Origin: Aculops lycopersici
Taxonomy: Eukaryota > Arthropoda > Arachnida > Trombidiformes > Eriophyidae
Reading direction: 5' to 3'
DNA: 64,000 nucleotides
Assembly (NCBI GenBank): GCA_015350385.1
Contig: WNKI01000004.1
Coordinates: 2,331,316 to 2,395,315, forward strand
The notes under the pieces are model-generated. The model made no database searches. It was not told the origin of the DNA and was given only the letters and a program-made list of their open reading frames with translations. Of the stretch, positions 22,255 through 32,640 are shown piece after piece. Every line of letters starts with the position of its first letter. The stretch's first letter is position 1. The translations under genes were made by a program, and so were the position numbers.

Positions 22255-25200
22255 TTATCCGGTGCGCGCGTTATTCAAATTTGAATTGCCAGATTCCATC
22301 TCGCGTTGATGATAAGGTTTCACCTGCGCTGCATGAACAATGCGTTCGTCTAGTGGATTATCCATGTGAACTACTTGGTAGTTGACGTCGCTTATCACTT
22401 TGATAATTCTGTAAGGTCCTGCCCAAGGAAACTTGAACTTCTTTTGACTTCTAGTCTTAATTAGCGGCTGACGATAGAGAATAAGATCTCCTTCCTTAAA
22501 GGATGATTCGACTCGATGCTCGTCGTATCGCTTTTTGGCGTCAAGTTGTGCTTTTTGGATAGCTTTCCTTGCGACTTTTCTCGCTTCACGGAGAATTTCC
22601 TCTTGACTTATAGTCTCTGAGTCTTTATCAGTAGCGAAACCTTTGCCAATAACAATATCTAATGGCGTTTGTGCCTCTCTGCCGTGAACTAACCTGAAAG
22701 GTGTTTGCAAATGGCTAGAGTGTATAGTCGTATTGTATGCAAAAACAAGTGCGTCTAAATAACGACACCAGGTTGTTGGTTTTTCGCCTGCGAATATCGC
22801 TAGCTGGTTACCTAATACTCGGTTATACCGTTCGGTTTGACCGTTGGTTTGTGGTCGATATGGACTCGTAGTCTTCTGCTCGATCTTTAGCAGTCTGAGA
22901 AATTTCCTCATCTCGGTAGATGTTAAGTTGGATCCATTGTCGGTGATCATGATTTTGGGAGTTCCATGCTTCAGAAATAGATTTGCTGTGAGCAATTGGA
23001 TTATCCTCTTAGTAGATGTATCTCTCAATGGACACGCGATGACGAATTTCGTCAAGTAATCGGTGATCACTAGGATGTGGGTGTTATGTGATGATGACAA
23101 GGGTAGTGGACCCATGAGATCGACTCCGACAATTTCGAATGGAGTTTTTGGTATCACCATTGGAATCATCATTCCTTGCTTAGGCTGATTGTTTGCCTTT
23201 TTACGTTGGCATTTATCACATGTCTTCACGTAATTGATAACGTCTTTCTCTAACGTAGGCCAGTAGAAGCGAGACTTGATGGTCTCTAATGTCTTTTTAG
23301 CTCCAAAATGGCCGCCTGTTGGTACATCATGTGCTTGACGTAATACGTAATTTATCATTGACTTTGGAAGCGCAAGTAGATACTTGTTATGATCTTGCTT
23401 CGATCGTCGATAAAGTTTTGAGTCTCTCAAGAAGTAGAGTGCGCATTTTTGCTTCAGTTTCTTCTTGGCGTTTGGATTTTCCAATAGTTTGATGATATGA
23501 TTGTAAGTTTCATCTTCTCTTTGTTCTGAAGGTACGTCGAACGTAGGCTGAATCCCATTAGCCGTCGAGTTTGCAATTCGGTAGGCTGTCCCTCCTCTTG
23601 CAGATTTCGCTTGGACTGGCCAAGTTGGCAACTCGGATTGTTCCTCATCTTTTAGATCTGTTGGTAATGGGCATCTTGATAGTGAATCGGCATCCGAATG
23701 CAGTTTACCTGATTCGTATTTGATCTTATAATTGTATTCTTGAAGAATGAGAGCCCATCTCATGAGTTGACCATTGTGGTCTTTGGTATTGATCAACCAG
23801 CAAAGTGCATGGTGGTCGGTTACCACTTCAAAATACTTGCCGTAAAGGTAGTGTCGCCAATGCTTCACTGCATGAACTACTGCCAAACACTCCTTGTGTG
23901 TTGTTGCGTAATTACGCTCAGCTGGTGTTAGTGTTCTGCTTGTATAAGCAACGACACCTGTCTTAGTTGGGTCTTTACTCTTTTGCATAAGGACTGCTCC
24001 TAGTCCATAGCCTGATGCATCGCATCGTATCGTAGGATCGCCTTCTGGGTCGTAATGAACTAATATAGGCGGACTTGTGAGTTTAGCTTTCAGCTTTTCC
24101 ATGGCTTGCTGTGCTTCTGTTGTCCAGATGAAAGGCTTTTTCACACTAATAGTATCATGGATTGGTCTTGCGATTGTCGCAAATCCTTTGATGTAGCGAC
24201 GAAAGAAGTTGCACATTCCTATAAAGCTTCGAGCTTCGGTGATGTTAGTTGGTGTTGCAAATCCTTCAATCGATTTGATTTTGATTGGGTCGGGTAATAT
24301 ACCTTCTGATGTTATTATATGGCCTAAATAGGCTATTGAGTGATAAAGAAGTTCACATTTCTTCTTGTTTAGCTTGATGTTAGCTTGCTTAAGTCGCTCA
24401 AATAGCTTACGCAGTGCGTTAAGGTGCTGTTCGAATGTTGGTGTAAATACTAGTATATCATCGTAGAATACGAATGTTGATGATTCTATTCCTCGGATAA
24501 CTTCTGACATAACTCGCATTGCAGTCATCGGTGCGGCTACTAGCCCAAATGGCATTACGTTAAACTCGTAGTGTCCACAATGAACAACGAATGCTGTCTT
24601 CGGTTGGCTCTCTTGATCCATTAGTACTTGCCAGTACATAGATTTGATGTCTAATTTAGAAAACCACTTGTTACCTGATAAGGTTTCCAATACTGCATCC
24701 ATATTGGGAATAGGAAATGGATCGACGACTGTAACTTTGTTAAGTTTACGATAATCAACGCAAAAGCGTAGGTCGTCTGTTCCTTTCTTTTTAACCAAAA
24801 CAATGGGACTTGCCCATGGACTCGTCGATTTGCGAATCACATTTGCTTCGAGCATTTCGTCGATTAGATGTTGTATCTTTTGTTGCTCGACAATCGACAC
24901 TCTAAATGGTTTTGACCTGATAGGTTGAGAGTTACCCGTATCGATATGATGTTGGATAAATGGAACTATGCCAATTTCCTCATTTGAAGTTACAAATAGG
25001 TCGTGATATTCATCTAGTAGATGGTCTAATTTCTTTTCTTGGTCAGCAGTCAGATCTGGACCATGATTGATGCGCGTATCTTCAGCATCTAGTGAGATTG
25101 CTCTAGCAATTACATCTCTCTTGGAAAGCGTAACAATGTGTTTGCTGATGTTAATAACATCGATCACATGGCTAGATCTCCGGCTTACTCCTGGTATGAC

Positions 25201-27351
25201 TAGTAGGTTAGGGAATTGAGTTGGTTCAATTACAAATGGAAATCCATCGGATTCACCCGAAGTTTTGACTTCAATTCTCGCTCTTGTTTGCGGTGGCAAA
25301 GTTATTTGGCGCTTTGGTCTAACCACTCGTTCTAATACATCATCTTGAGTAGCACAATCGGTCGTGACTCTTCGAAGTTTGACTTCAGTTTCGTAATTCT
25401 CAACGTAGAAAACTTCTTCTTTGTTGTTGGCCTCCTGAAGTTGGATACTTCTTACTGCTTTGTCTTGTTCTGTTTGGGTTGCAGCTTCGACTTGAAGTCG
25501 TTTAGCTTGTAGCTGTTTATATTTGTCGATGTAGGTGACAATCTTCTCTGCATATGAGATAACTAAATTTGCTGCTTGAATAAAGTTCTCTCCTAATAAT
25601 ATATCTGGTGCGTGTTTCAGTATAACTGCTTGCACTCGGGTCGTACGATTTTCGTATTCAACATCAAGGATAGCAAACCCTAGTGGTCGTTCTGGACTAC
25701 CGTCGGCTAAACTTAAACCTTGTCCACTCCATCCATACATTGGTATGTTGGTTTTCCTTATCAATGATATCGGTACTACCGTTAGTGTTGCTCCTGTATC
25801 GAGGATTGCATTTTCAACGCTACCATTTATCACACATTTCACTTCACAAACTCGATTTGATCTAAATTCATGAGGTTTCACCTCTAATAATTCTTTAGAT
25901 GATGATCGCATTAGGCGAACTGAACTTGCCTTTGGTTCGATATCTTCTGAGATTATTATGTCCAATAATTCTTCGAGTTCTTCTAAATCTTCTTCGGCCA
26001 TGTTGTCAATTTCATTGCTTACTAAAGCTCTTGCATTATTATTGCTAGGCGCTGGCCTTCTGTACGGTGGGTTCGAATTCCACTCTTCTTTGCGCTTTCG
26101 CATTCGCTCTTGGTCGAGGGGTTGTTTGCAGTCTCTAGTGGGATGTCCCTTTCTGCCGCAATTGAGGCACCACATTTCTTTTGTGTCGATTTGTGGACGA
26201 CCATTACCTCTGTCGATGTTCGACTTGGTTGAGTAGGATTTCTCCTTCAACTCTGGTTTTGTGTTGCGATGGTCGGCATTCCAATTGAGGATAGCCTCTT
26301 GCAATTGGATCAAAGTCCTGGGGTTTGTCATCCGTATGCTTGATCTAGCATCTGATTCATAAATTCCATCGATCACGTGATTGATACGTTCTGCCTCAGG
26401 CATTGCAACGTTAACCTTTGCGCAAAGTTCCATAGAAGTTAAGTAATACTCCATAAGATCTTGTGTTTTCGCTTGGCGATTGCGCTTGAGTTTTGACTTC
26501 ATATAGTCATTGACTCCTTTGACTTGGAAAGTCTTATCAAAATGATAGAGAAATTCCGTCCAGGTTGCTGGACCTCGAGTTGGCCAGGTTGCTACATACC
26601 ATGACTTACCTGCTTTGGTTAGTGAACGTCGGACGTTTTTGACTTTGTCATTATCAGTCCAGTGATTTACCTTTGCGGTATCATCGAAATCACACAGCCA
26701 TTCTGCTGCTTCTAGTAATTCTCCGGTGAATTCAGGTGGTGACTTGGGTGTCACGTTGATCACGTTTATAGACGTAGTCTTTAAGTTGTCTTGACTCACA
26801 GAATGTCTTGTAGATGCTTTTGAAGCTAGTGACTTGACACTTGATCGTTTTGACGATGCTACAGATTCTATATCCGATCCTCTGAAACTTGTTGCTTGTG
26901 AGCCATTTAGCGAATCTCGCAACGGAAGCTCTTCTAATTTCTTAGCTATAGAGTCCATTCGCTTCATGAATTGCTCGAATTGGGAGCTAAGTGTATCCAC
27001 TTTTCCCTCGAGTTCGTTTACCTTGGGAAACAAAGCTCGTGATTGGTCCTTTTTAGGCCCGGATTTGGATCCTGATTTGGGTCCTAACTTCGCTCTAGGG
27101 ATAGAGTGAGTTTTTGGTTGGAGTAGGGAAGTTCCCTTTGCCTGACTTCGAAGCCTCGATCTCAGGGGCTCTGGGCCATCAGCTACGATGCTCGTTGGCT
27201 CACCTGGAAGATCTATCTGTTCGTTGTAGGAGTCGTCCATAGACTCCGGCGGTAGGTTGTAACCTTGCTCCTGATCAATTTGATCGTTGTTCTGTGATTG
27301 TGTATCACTAGTTTTTCTACTTAGAGTAGGAGGTGTCCTTTGGACTGGCAT
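22255..27351 (-). CDS. Gag-Pol polyprotein
   Basis: 1,698 residues in one uninterrupted frame with no gag/pol frameshift. Gag has a capsid-like helical region (about 210-330) and a CCHC zinc knuckle near 395 (CLNCGRKGHPTRDC). Aspartic protease: DTGA near 515. Reverse transcriptase: about 835-1010 with FYDDILVF near 960. RNase H: DASGYGLGAVL near 1110 and TDHHAL. Integrase: His/Cys zinc module with CDKCQRKK, then the catalytic triad in GVDLMGPL, TDNGSNL and NGQTERYNR, and a PWAGPY motif near 1640. All catalytic residues I could check are present, so the enzyme set looks functional. It makes the particles, cDNA and integration complex for retrotransposition. A single fused frame implies that the Gag:Pol ratio is set by proteolysis or another route. 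Confidence 0.96.
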   Translation of the reverse strand: MPVQRTPPTLSRKTSDTQSQNNDQIDQEQGYNLPPESMDDSYNEQIDLPGEPTSIVADGPEPLRSRLRSQAKGTSLLQPKTHSIPRAKLGPKSGSKSGPKKDQSRALFPKVNELEGKVDTLSSQFEQFMKRMDSIAKKLEELPLRDSLNGSQATSFRGSDIESVASSKRSSVKSLASKASTRHSVSQDNLKTTSINVINVTPKSPPEFTGELLEAAEWLCDFDDTAKVNHWTDNDKVKNVRRSLTKAGKSWYVATWPTRGPATWTEFLYHFDKTFQVKGVNDYMKSKLKRNRQAKTQDLMEYYLTSMELCAKVNVAMPEAERINHVIDGIYESDARSSIRMTNPRTLIQLQEAILNWNADHRNTKPELKEKSYSTKSNIDRGNGRPQIDTKEMWCLNCGRKGHPTRDCKQPLDQERMRKRKEEWNSNPPYRRPAPSNNNARALVSNEIDNMAEEDLEELEELLDIIISEDIEPKASSVRLMRSSSKELLEVKPHEFRSNRVCEVKCVINGSVENAILDTGATLTVVPISLIRKTNIPMYGWSGQGLSLADGSPERPLGFAILDVEYENRTTRVQAVILKHAPDILLGENFIQAANLVISYAEKIVTYIDKYKQLQAKRLQVEAATQTEQDKAVRSIQLQEANNKEEVFYVENYETEVKLRRVTTDCATQDDVLERVVRPKRQITLPPQTRARIEVKTSGESDGFPFVIEPTQFPNLLVIPGVSRRSSHVIDVINISKHIVTLSKRDVIARAISLDAEDTRINHGPDLTADQEKKLDHLLDEYHDLFVTSNEEIGIVPFIQHHIDTGNSQPIRSKPFRVSIVEQQKIQHLIDEMLEANVIRKSTSPWASPIVLVKKKGTDDLRFCVDYRKLNKVTVVDPFPIPNMDAVLETLSGNKWFSKLDIKSMYWQVLMDQESQPKTAFVVHCGHYEFNVMPFGLVAAPMTAMRVMSEVIRGIESSTFVFYDDILVFTPTFEQHLNALRKLFERLKQANIKLNKKKCELLYHSIAYLGHIITSEGILPDPIKIKSIEGFATPTNITEARSFIGMCNFFRRYIKGFATIARPIHDTISVKKPFIWTTEAQQAMEKLKAKLTSPPILVHYDPEGDPTIRCDASGYGLGAVLMQKSKDPTKTGVVAYTSRTLTPAERNYATTHKECLAVVHAVKHWRHYLYGKYFEVVTDHHALCWLINTKDHNGQLMRWALILQEYNYKIKYESGKLHSDADSLSRCPLPTDLKDEEQSELPTWPVQAKSARGGTAYRIANSTANGIQPTFDVPSEQREDETYNHIIKLLENPNAKKKLKQKCALYFLRDSKLYRRSKQDHNKYLLALPKSMINYVLRQAHDVPTGGHFGAKKTLETIKSRFYWPTLEKDVINYVKTCDKCQRKKANNQPKQGMMIPMVIPKTPFEIVGVDLMGPLPLSSSHNTHILVITDYLTKFVIACPLRDTSTKRIIQLLTANLFLKHGTPKIMITDNGSNLTSTEMRKFLRLLKIEQKTTSPYRPQTNGQTERYNRVLGNQLAIFAGEKPTTWCRYLDALVFAYNTTIHSSHLQTPFRLVHGREAQTPLDIVIGKGFATDKDSETISQEEILREARKVARKAIQKAQLDAKKRYDEHRVESSFKEGDLILYRQPLIKTRSQKKFKFPWAGPYRIIKVISDVNYQVVHMDNPLDERIVHAAQVKPYHQREMESGNSNLNNARTG

Positions 27352-27571
27352 TGTGACCTGTTTTGCTTGAGTTCGACTCTTAGTGCGTTAGGAATTCTTA
27401 CCTTTGGGACTACCTGTTGTGTGAGATCTGAAATCTCCGGTTTGAGATATGATTTCTCGGGTTTTGTTTTGTTTGAGTTTGATACTCTTGTTTTGAGGTC
27501 TGATTCCTCTGGTACAATCGTTGTAATAGTTGTGTCCTTCTGATAGGCCGTTTGACGCTTACAGGTTGAGA

Positions 27572-27591
27572 TCTCAAGTTCTCCACCAATT
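27572..27591 (-). other. Putative primer-binding site
   Basis: Just inside the 5' LTR the minus strand reads AAT then TGGTGGAGAACTTGAGA. A TGG start, complementary to the CCA end of a tRNA, is typical. I cannot name the tRNA. Confidence 0.55.
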
Positions 27592-27888
27592 TGTTACGTT
27601 CCGATCTCAACCCTGTGGGTAAGTAGGACCGTTCGGTCAAATGCAACTGTTTTACACTATTGTTGTTTTATATTTTAGGTTTTACTTTATTTATGGGGTA
27701 TCCTCATTAAGCCTAGGAGCGGGCATTGGAAGTGTGAAACCGCTATGCGCGTCTTAGATCAATCACCTCGCAACTACTAATGGGTAAAACCCTACTATTT
27801 ATACTCTCTTTCTCTCTAACTCTCACTGCGCTTCGGCAGCGTGGCAGCGCAACGCCGCTCTCAGCGGAAACGCAGTTCACGCGTTACA
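27592..27888 (-). repeat. 5' LTR (right copy)
   Basis: 297 bp, identical by eye to the left copy. It carries a TATAAATA motif on the minus strand (plus 27796-27803), the likely core promoter of the element. Confidence 0.95.
27796..27803 (-). promoter_or_regulatory. TATA box of the retrotransposon LTR
   Basis: TATAAATA on the minus strand, preceded by GAGAG. It is the only clear TATA-like motif in the LTR and is placed about 105 bp ahead of the AATAAA polyadenylation signal. Confidence 0.6.
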
Positions 27889-27893
27889 AAGCG
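27889..27893. repeat. Target-site duplication, right (AAGCG)
   Basis: Matches 20510-20514 exactly. Confidence 0.9.
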
Positions 27894-30800
27894 CCAAAAT
27901 TCAGTTGAAATCTTCTTACTCCCGGCTCTGAATTTGATAGATTTGCGAGCATCTTCCTACTTTCTTTTATGAATTCAATAAAATTCAACTAGCTCACTTT
28001 TTCCGGCAGGTAAATTAGATCTTTTTCACCCGAAATTTTGCTCGCTCAGTGAGAACACCTCGAAAAGGCTTCCGTTCATCACACAATTGGAGGATAACCA
28101 AATGAATGTTGAATGGTTAATTTTTCAACCAAGAATCGAGAAATTCAAGCAGGAGAAGTGGTGGCCAAGTTGAAATTGAATACGCAAAGCAAACACTAGA
28201 ATCAATCAGTCGGCGCCAACTAAACTTTACGAGCCTACAACTAGTTAGAGTTCTCCTGCTCCCTTGCTAATGGCCTTGAATTTTTCGCATCGATTAGTCT
28301 AATGAGTTTGTTTGCTAGATTCCCCGAGTTGTAACTCGCAAGGCGGCAGCAGCAGAGAAAGTAGGCCACAATCTCAATTGGGTAGAATCAGGAAGTTTGA
28401 TCTGAATTCTAATAGATGCGCCAATAATTGCGAAACTTGGATGTCTGCGTGTCGCATCCAATTGGCGCTATTGTGTCGCTAGGCGCCCACTTGTTTGCTA
28501 TACTTCCGGAAACAAACAATGGGAGAAAAGTCTATAGTGGCAAACGTGCAAGTAGCGGGCTTTCCTAAAGAGGCAGTCTCCTCTTATGCTCCAACTTCTT
28601 AAGAGGAGGAAGAGGAGGAGAAGTAGAAGAAGAAATCCGATCGATTAGGCAGCAAGTGGGTTAAGCTTTTTGTTTTCGCCTTGTGTTTGTTATTTTAGTT
28701 GGCTGGTTGGTTTTGCCTCGAGCTCGGAAAAGTTTTTAGCCGGTCACTGAAGATTGAGAGGGAAGTAAAGCTGAATGATTAGAACTGGTGAAGTGGCCAG
28801 CCAGCCAGCCAGCTAACGACTGAGCAAGCTAGACCATTTGATTGCAGACGATTCATTATAAACTTTGTCTGGCCAAGAGGCCAGTTGGACAGCAAGCCAG
28901 CCAAGTGTCCACTTGTTCGAGTTCCCGAGGCAGCATCACAAAACGGCCAGTTGGCTGACGGTTGCAAGTTTCGTTGCTTGGGCAGGAGGCAATGAAACTA
29001 AGCCAGGCATTACAAATCCACCTGTACCTCGCGCAGACTTAGCCCTCACTTCCGCCAAATCCAAGTGAGCGCGTCGAGCTTTCTCTTAGTTCTCTCTTAG
29101 AGCGCGAAGGTAAGTCCATTGGGCCGTAAGAGTCAATGCCAGTGCCATTGGCGTGGTGGTTGTGGCGGCAATTGCGGCGAGAGAGTTCCCAAGTCGTGCA
29201 AAAGCAAAAGCAACAGCAATGCCAACAGCAATGGCAATAGTTTTTCACGAACAAGTGGCGCAACGGAAACGCGGGAAGCGGCCACCAAATTGAGCCGGCC
29301 GGTTGATTGGGTAGAAAATGTGAATGCTAATGTGCACTTAAAGAGATTAGCCTTCTATTTCCTGTCGCTTTTGCTGCCATTGTTTTTGCAGCGAATAGAT
29401 AGACTCTTGGTTGAGACGCAAGAGCCCACTTCATGGATGCCACTGTCTCTACTGCTACTCTTGCTACGTCCAATATACAAACACACTAATGCCAACAACA
29501 AGGACAGCAATAGCAACGTCAAAAGCAAACACAAACACAATAACTAACTTTCACTCGGACTCTCTACTTTTGGTGTGGCAAATTGAATCTTGACTTCAAG
29601 GTTGCGGACCGATTTGCTCGCTTGGAAACACGACAACAACGCGACTGTTAGCATCAAACGACCACCTGAGTGCTTCAAGTGCGCCCATCAAGTCCATTCT
29701 CGGCGCGACTGTTACCTGAGCTAAGCCGGCAAATTTAGCCTCACTAGGATGATAACGAGATTTGCTCGCTGTTGTTGCGCTTGTTTTTTTGCAACAACAA
29801 CAACCACCACCACCACCACCACTAAGGTAAGCCAGCCGGAAAAGTGCTCGCTCTCGCTGCAAGCAAATCTGTCGACCTGAGACAGAGAGGCGGTTTCTCG
29901 AGCTAGCTATTGCTCTGAAGGATACACGTTTCCTATGGGAAGTGAGCGAGAGGAGAGGAGAGTTACATGGCAAACAGCGAGAGAGTTGTAAACGCATTCG
30001 CTGATATTAGCATCGCTGATTTTAGTTATCAGTGGCGCCGCAAATAGTTGGACAAGAGGGAGAGAAGTGAGCAAGGGCGAGGAAAATCGAGTGGCCACTT
30101 GAGGCAGTTTATGCGCATGAGAAGCAAACCGAACTCTCGCTTGCTAACTAGGCTTCTGTTTAGTGTTGGATCCCGCCAACAAACAGTAATTCGGGATCCC
30201 ATTGAGAGTTGCCTGTTGTCGAGTCTTGTAATTGAGTGGACTTTGTCTCTCTCTCTCGCTTGCGAATTTATTTGTAATTGGCAGTCCGCCGAGCGATAGA
30301 GAGCGAGGGACCTAGCGACCGAGTGGATCACAAGCCAGTCAGTCGGGAGTTGGCATTTGGCATTTGGCTCGAGGTCCAGCGGCGAGTGGCGCGACTTAGT
30401 GGACCAAAGAGCGGATAAACAAATGGACTAGCAAACATACGATGACGACTAACAGGAATCATCGGGGCGCTCGATCGTGGGCGACTGCATTCGCTGATGC
30501 GAGGACAAAATAAACATTCATGGAAAACGAGGAGGAGCAGAGACACTGACTGACATGCAGGCTACTGATTGCGCTCTCTGTTTCTCTTTAGTTTGTCGTT
30601 GTCGCCACTGCAAAGGCTATTGCCTTTGCTGTTGAATGAGTTGCTCTTGTTGTTTCCAGTTCAACTGTTGTGATGCGGCCGCTCTCGCTATCAAATAAGC
30701 ATCGAACGAATATCCGGCGCGCGACACACAGATACACAAGATTGGGGTTCGGCCAAAAACAACAAAATTCACGTGACATCAAACAAGCGGCTAGTTGCAA

Positions 30801-31365
30801 TGACAATGCAAGCTTGTTGTCCATTCATTAGTGTCCGCTGCTCGGCCAGTCGGTGGCTTTGGCTCTCAAGTTGGCAAGACAGAGTGGTGATTCGATTTCC
30901 GCTTCGAGTGACCAGAGAATCTCAAATGTCGAAGATGGACCAGATCAAAGTTGCGCGTGTGAGCTTTGGTCGACTTTGCGCAACCGGAAACGCTGTGCAG
31001 GTACATGAGACTCCCACTTCCGGTTGGTTCGTCTTGTTTGCTGCTGCTGCTGCCGCCGCCTTAGCTGAATGAATGAATGATTCGGCTGACATCACAAACA
31101 ATACGGCGTTTAGCAGTCGAGAAAGAGCCAACCGAGAGAGGGAGAGAGAAAAGTGGATCATGCGATGGAGACAGTCGAGCGTCTTGAATATAATTTATTC
31201 TTTTGCCTTTAATCTCGACTCCTACAAAGATCTTTTGAATCTTCTGCTCGAGATGAAACCTTGGAGAAAAATTGGTTGGCTCGGATTCTCACAAGTTTTA
31301 TTGAAATTTTGCGAAAAAAGTCCCTAGACTTGCACCTTGAGCTTGCTGTATACAGACTCAAGGTA

Positions 31366-31398
31366 ACACTGACTACTACTAGGAGTAGTAGTCAGTGT
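31366..31398. repeat. 15-bp perfect inverted repeat, 3-nt loop
   Basis: The arm ACACTGACTACTACT (31366-31380) and its exact reverse complement (31384-31398) are separated by AGG. It is in non-coding DNA of kekkon-like intron 2. Confidence 0.9.
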
Positions 31399-32610
31399 CT
31401 CTTTATTCGTCTTCTCCGTCTCAGTTTTCGTTGTCATGATTGAAGGGCAAACTGGAGCAAACTTTTGGGCTCTGAACTGAACTTAGATCCAATTTTGAGC
31501 TAGACTCTCTCTCTCTTGATTTTCTTGTACTAGCTCATTGTGTCCTCTACTACACTTCTCTGGTCCTCTTGTTTGTTGCTTGTTTGCTCGCTTGTCTCGC
31601 CTACTCGCTGGCTCACTCATTCAATGGCTCGATGGCATCACAGCAAAAACGTCTGTCCCGTTAGTCAAACCGGAAGGGAGTGGGAGTTGCGCTCGCCATT
31701 GTAAGCTACTCCCTCTCCTTCTCGCGGTTCATCGGCCACTCGTTCGCCGCTACTTCCACTATCAGGAGCGCCACTTTGATGAGCAGTGGAGTGAGAGTCT
31801 AACGGTGGAAAAATCTAGCTGTCTGGTGATGGAATCCGAGGCGCGAGCCGGTGGTTGTTGCCGCTGTTGTGTCTATCGATCGCAGGTTGGTGTTGGCTAT
31901 ACGCCACTAGCAAGTTACGTCACTCAAGCTGCAGTTCACACGTTGAATCGAACCAAAAAGGAGACCAAAAAGACCAAAAAAGAAGAACAAGAGCGCGAAA
32001 CCAGCGAGCGCTTATCTCGCACTATCGACTATCTGGCCTCAAGATCTAGGGCGCCTTTCGTCGCCGGCACCCTTTTATTGGCTCCAAGCGCCACTAGGCG
32101 AGCAATCCATTCACAGTTCGCTCGCCGCTCCCTCTCCCCTAATCGTTGAATATTTTACAACTCGTCAAAGTGACTGAGTGAGAACCAAACGAGCCTCAGT
32201 TGACGAGCGCTTGCAAAAACCGGAAGCTGCAAGCGCTCGCCTGCTCGCTTTGGGCTTTAGATTATTAGTTGGGGAAAAATTGTTGCGGCTAGACGAAACG
32301 TAGCGGCGGTAGTGGTAGCAGTCGAGAGATAAGCTTTAGTAGTAGCAGTTTTAGATTGATAAGCATCTCGGTGGTCGATTTGGTGCGAGAGAGTGGGCGG
32401 TTGGTTTATTCAATAATCGAGTCGTAGTCGGTAAACGTAAAATTGTGTGAGTCACTGGGCCGCTAGCTTGTAATCAAGTTGCGCAATTTATTAGCGGAAG
32501 TCGTGCAACAGCCAGCCGGTGGGCCAGTCAGCCGGCAAATAGGTAACTCGAGTTGACTGCACACAAGTTCGTGTCAATCAACTTGGTTTTAGCTACTTGA
32601 TACAAACTAC

Positions 32611-32640
32611 AACTGCAACTGCAACTGCAACTGCAACTAC
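32611..32640. repeat. (AACTGC)n hexamer repeat
   Basis: Four AACTGC units and one AACTAC variant, in kekkon-like intron 2. Confidence 0.85.

Larger units (their letters stand above)
20515..27888 (-). mobile_element. Complete Ty3/gypsy-type LTR retrotransposon
   Basis: 7,374 bp, coding strand minus, bounded by AAGCG duplications. In its own orientation the order is 5' LTR (27592-27888), primer-binding region, single gag-pol frame (22255-27351), ORF3 (20847-21938), polypurine tract, 3' LTR (20515-20811). The order protease, RT, RNase H, integrase, with an integrase GPY/F-type motif (PWAGPY), marks Metaviridae (Ty3/gypsy). I see no stop or frameshift in pol and no difference between the LTRs, so the insertion is very recent and possibly still mobile. 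It lies in sense orientation in intron 2 of the kekkon-like gene. Confidence 0.96.

Noticed and set aside
26064..26080. tRNA T-arm-like GTGGGTTCGAATTCCAC
   Set aside because: Part of the gag coding sequence, with no cloverleaf around it.
31538..32149. 203-residue plus frame
   Set aside because: Lies in intron 2, irregular composition, no motif, overlapping open frames on the same DNA.
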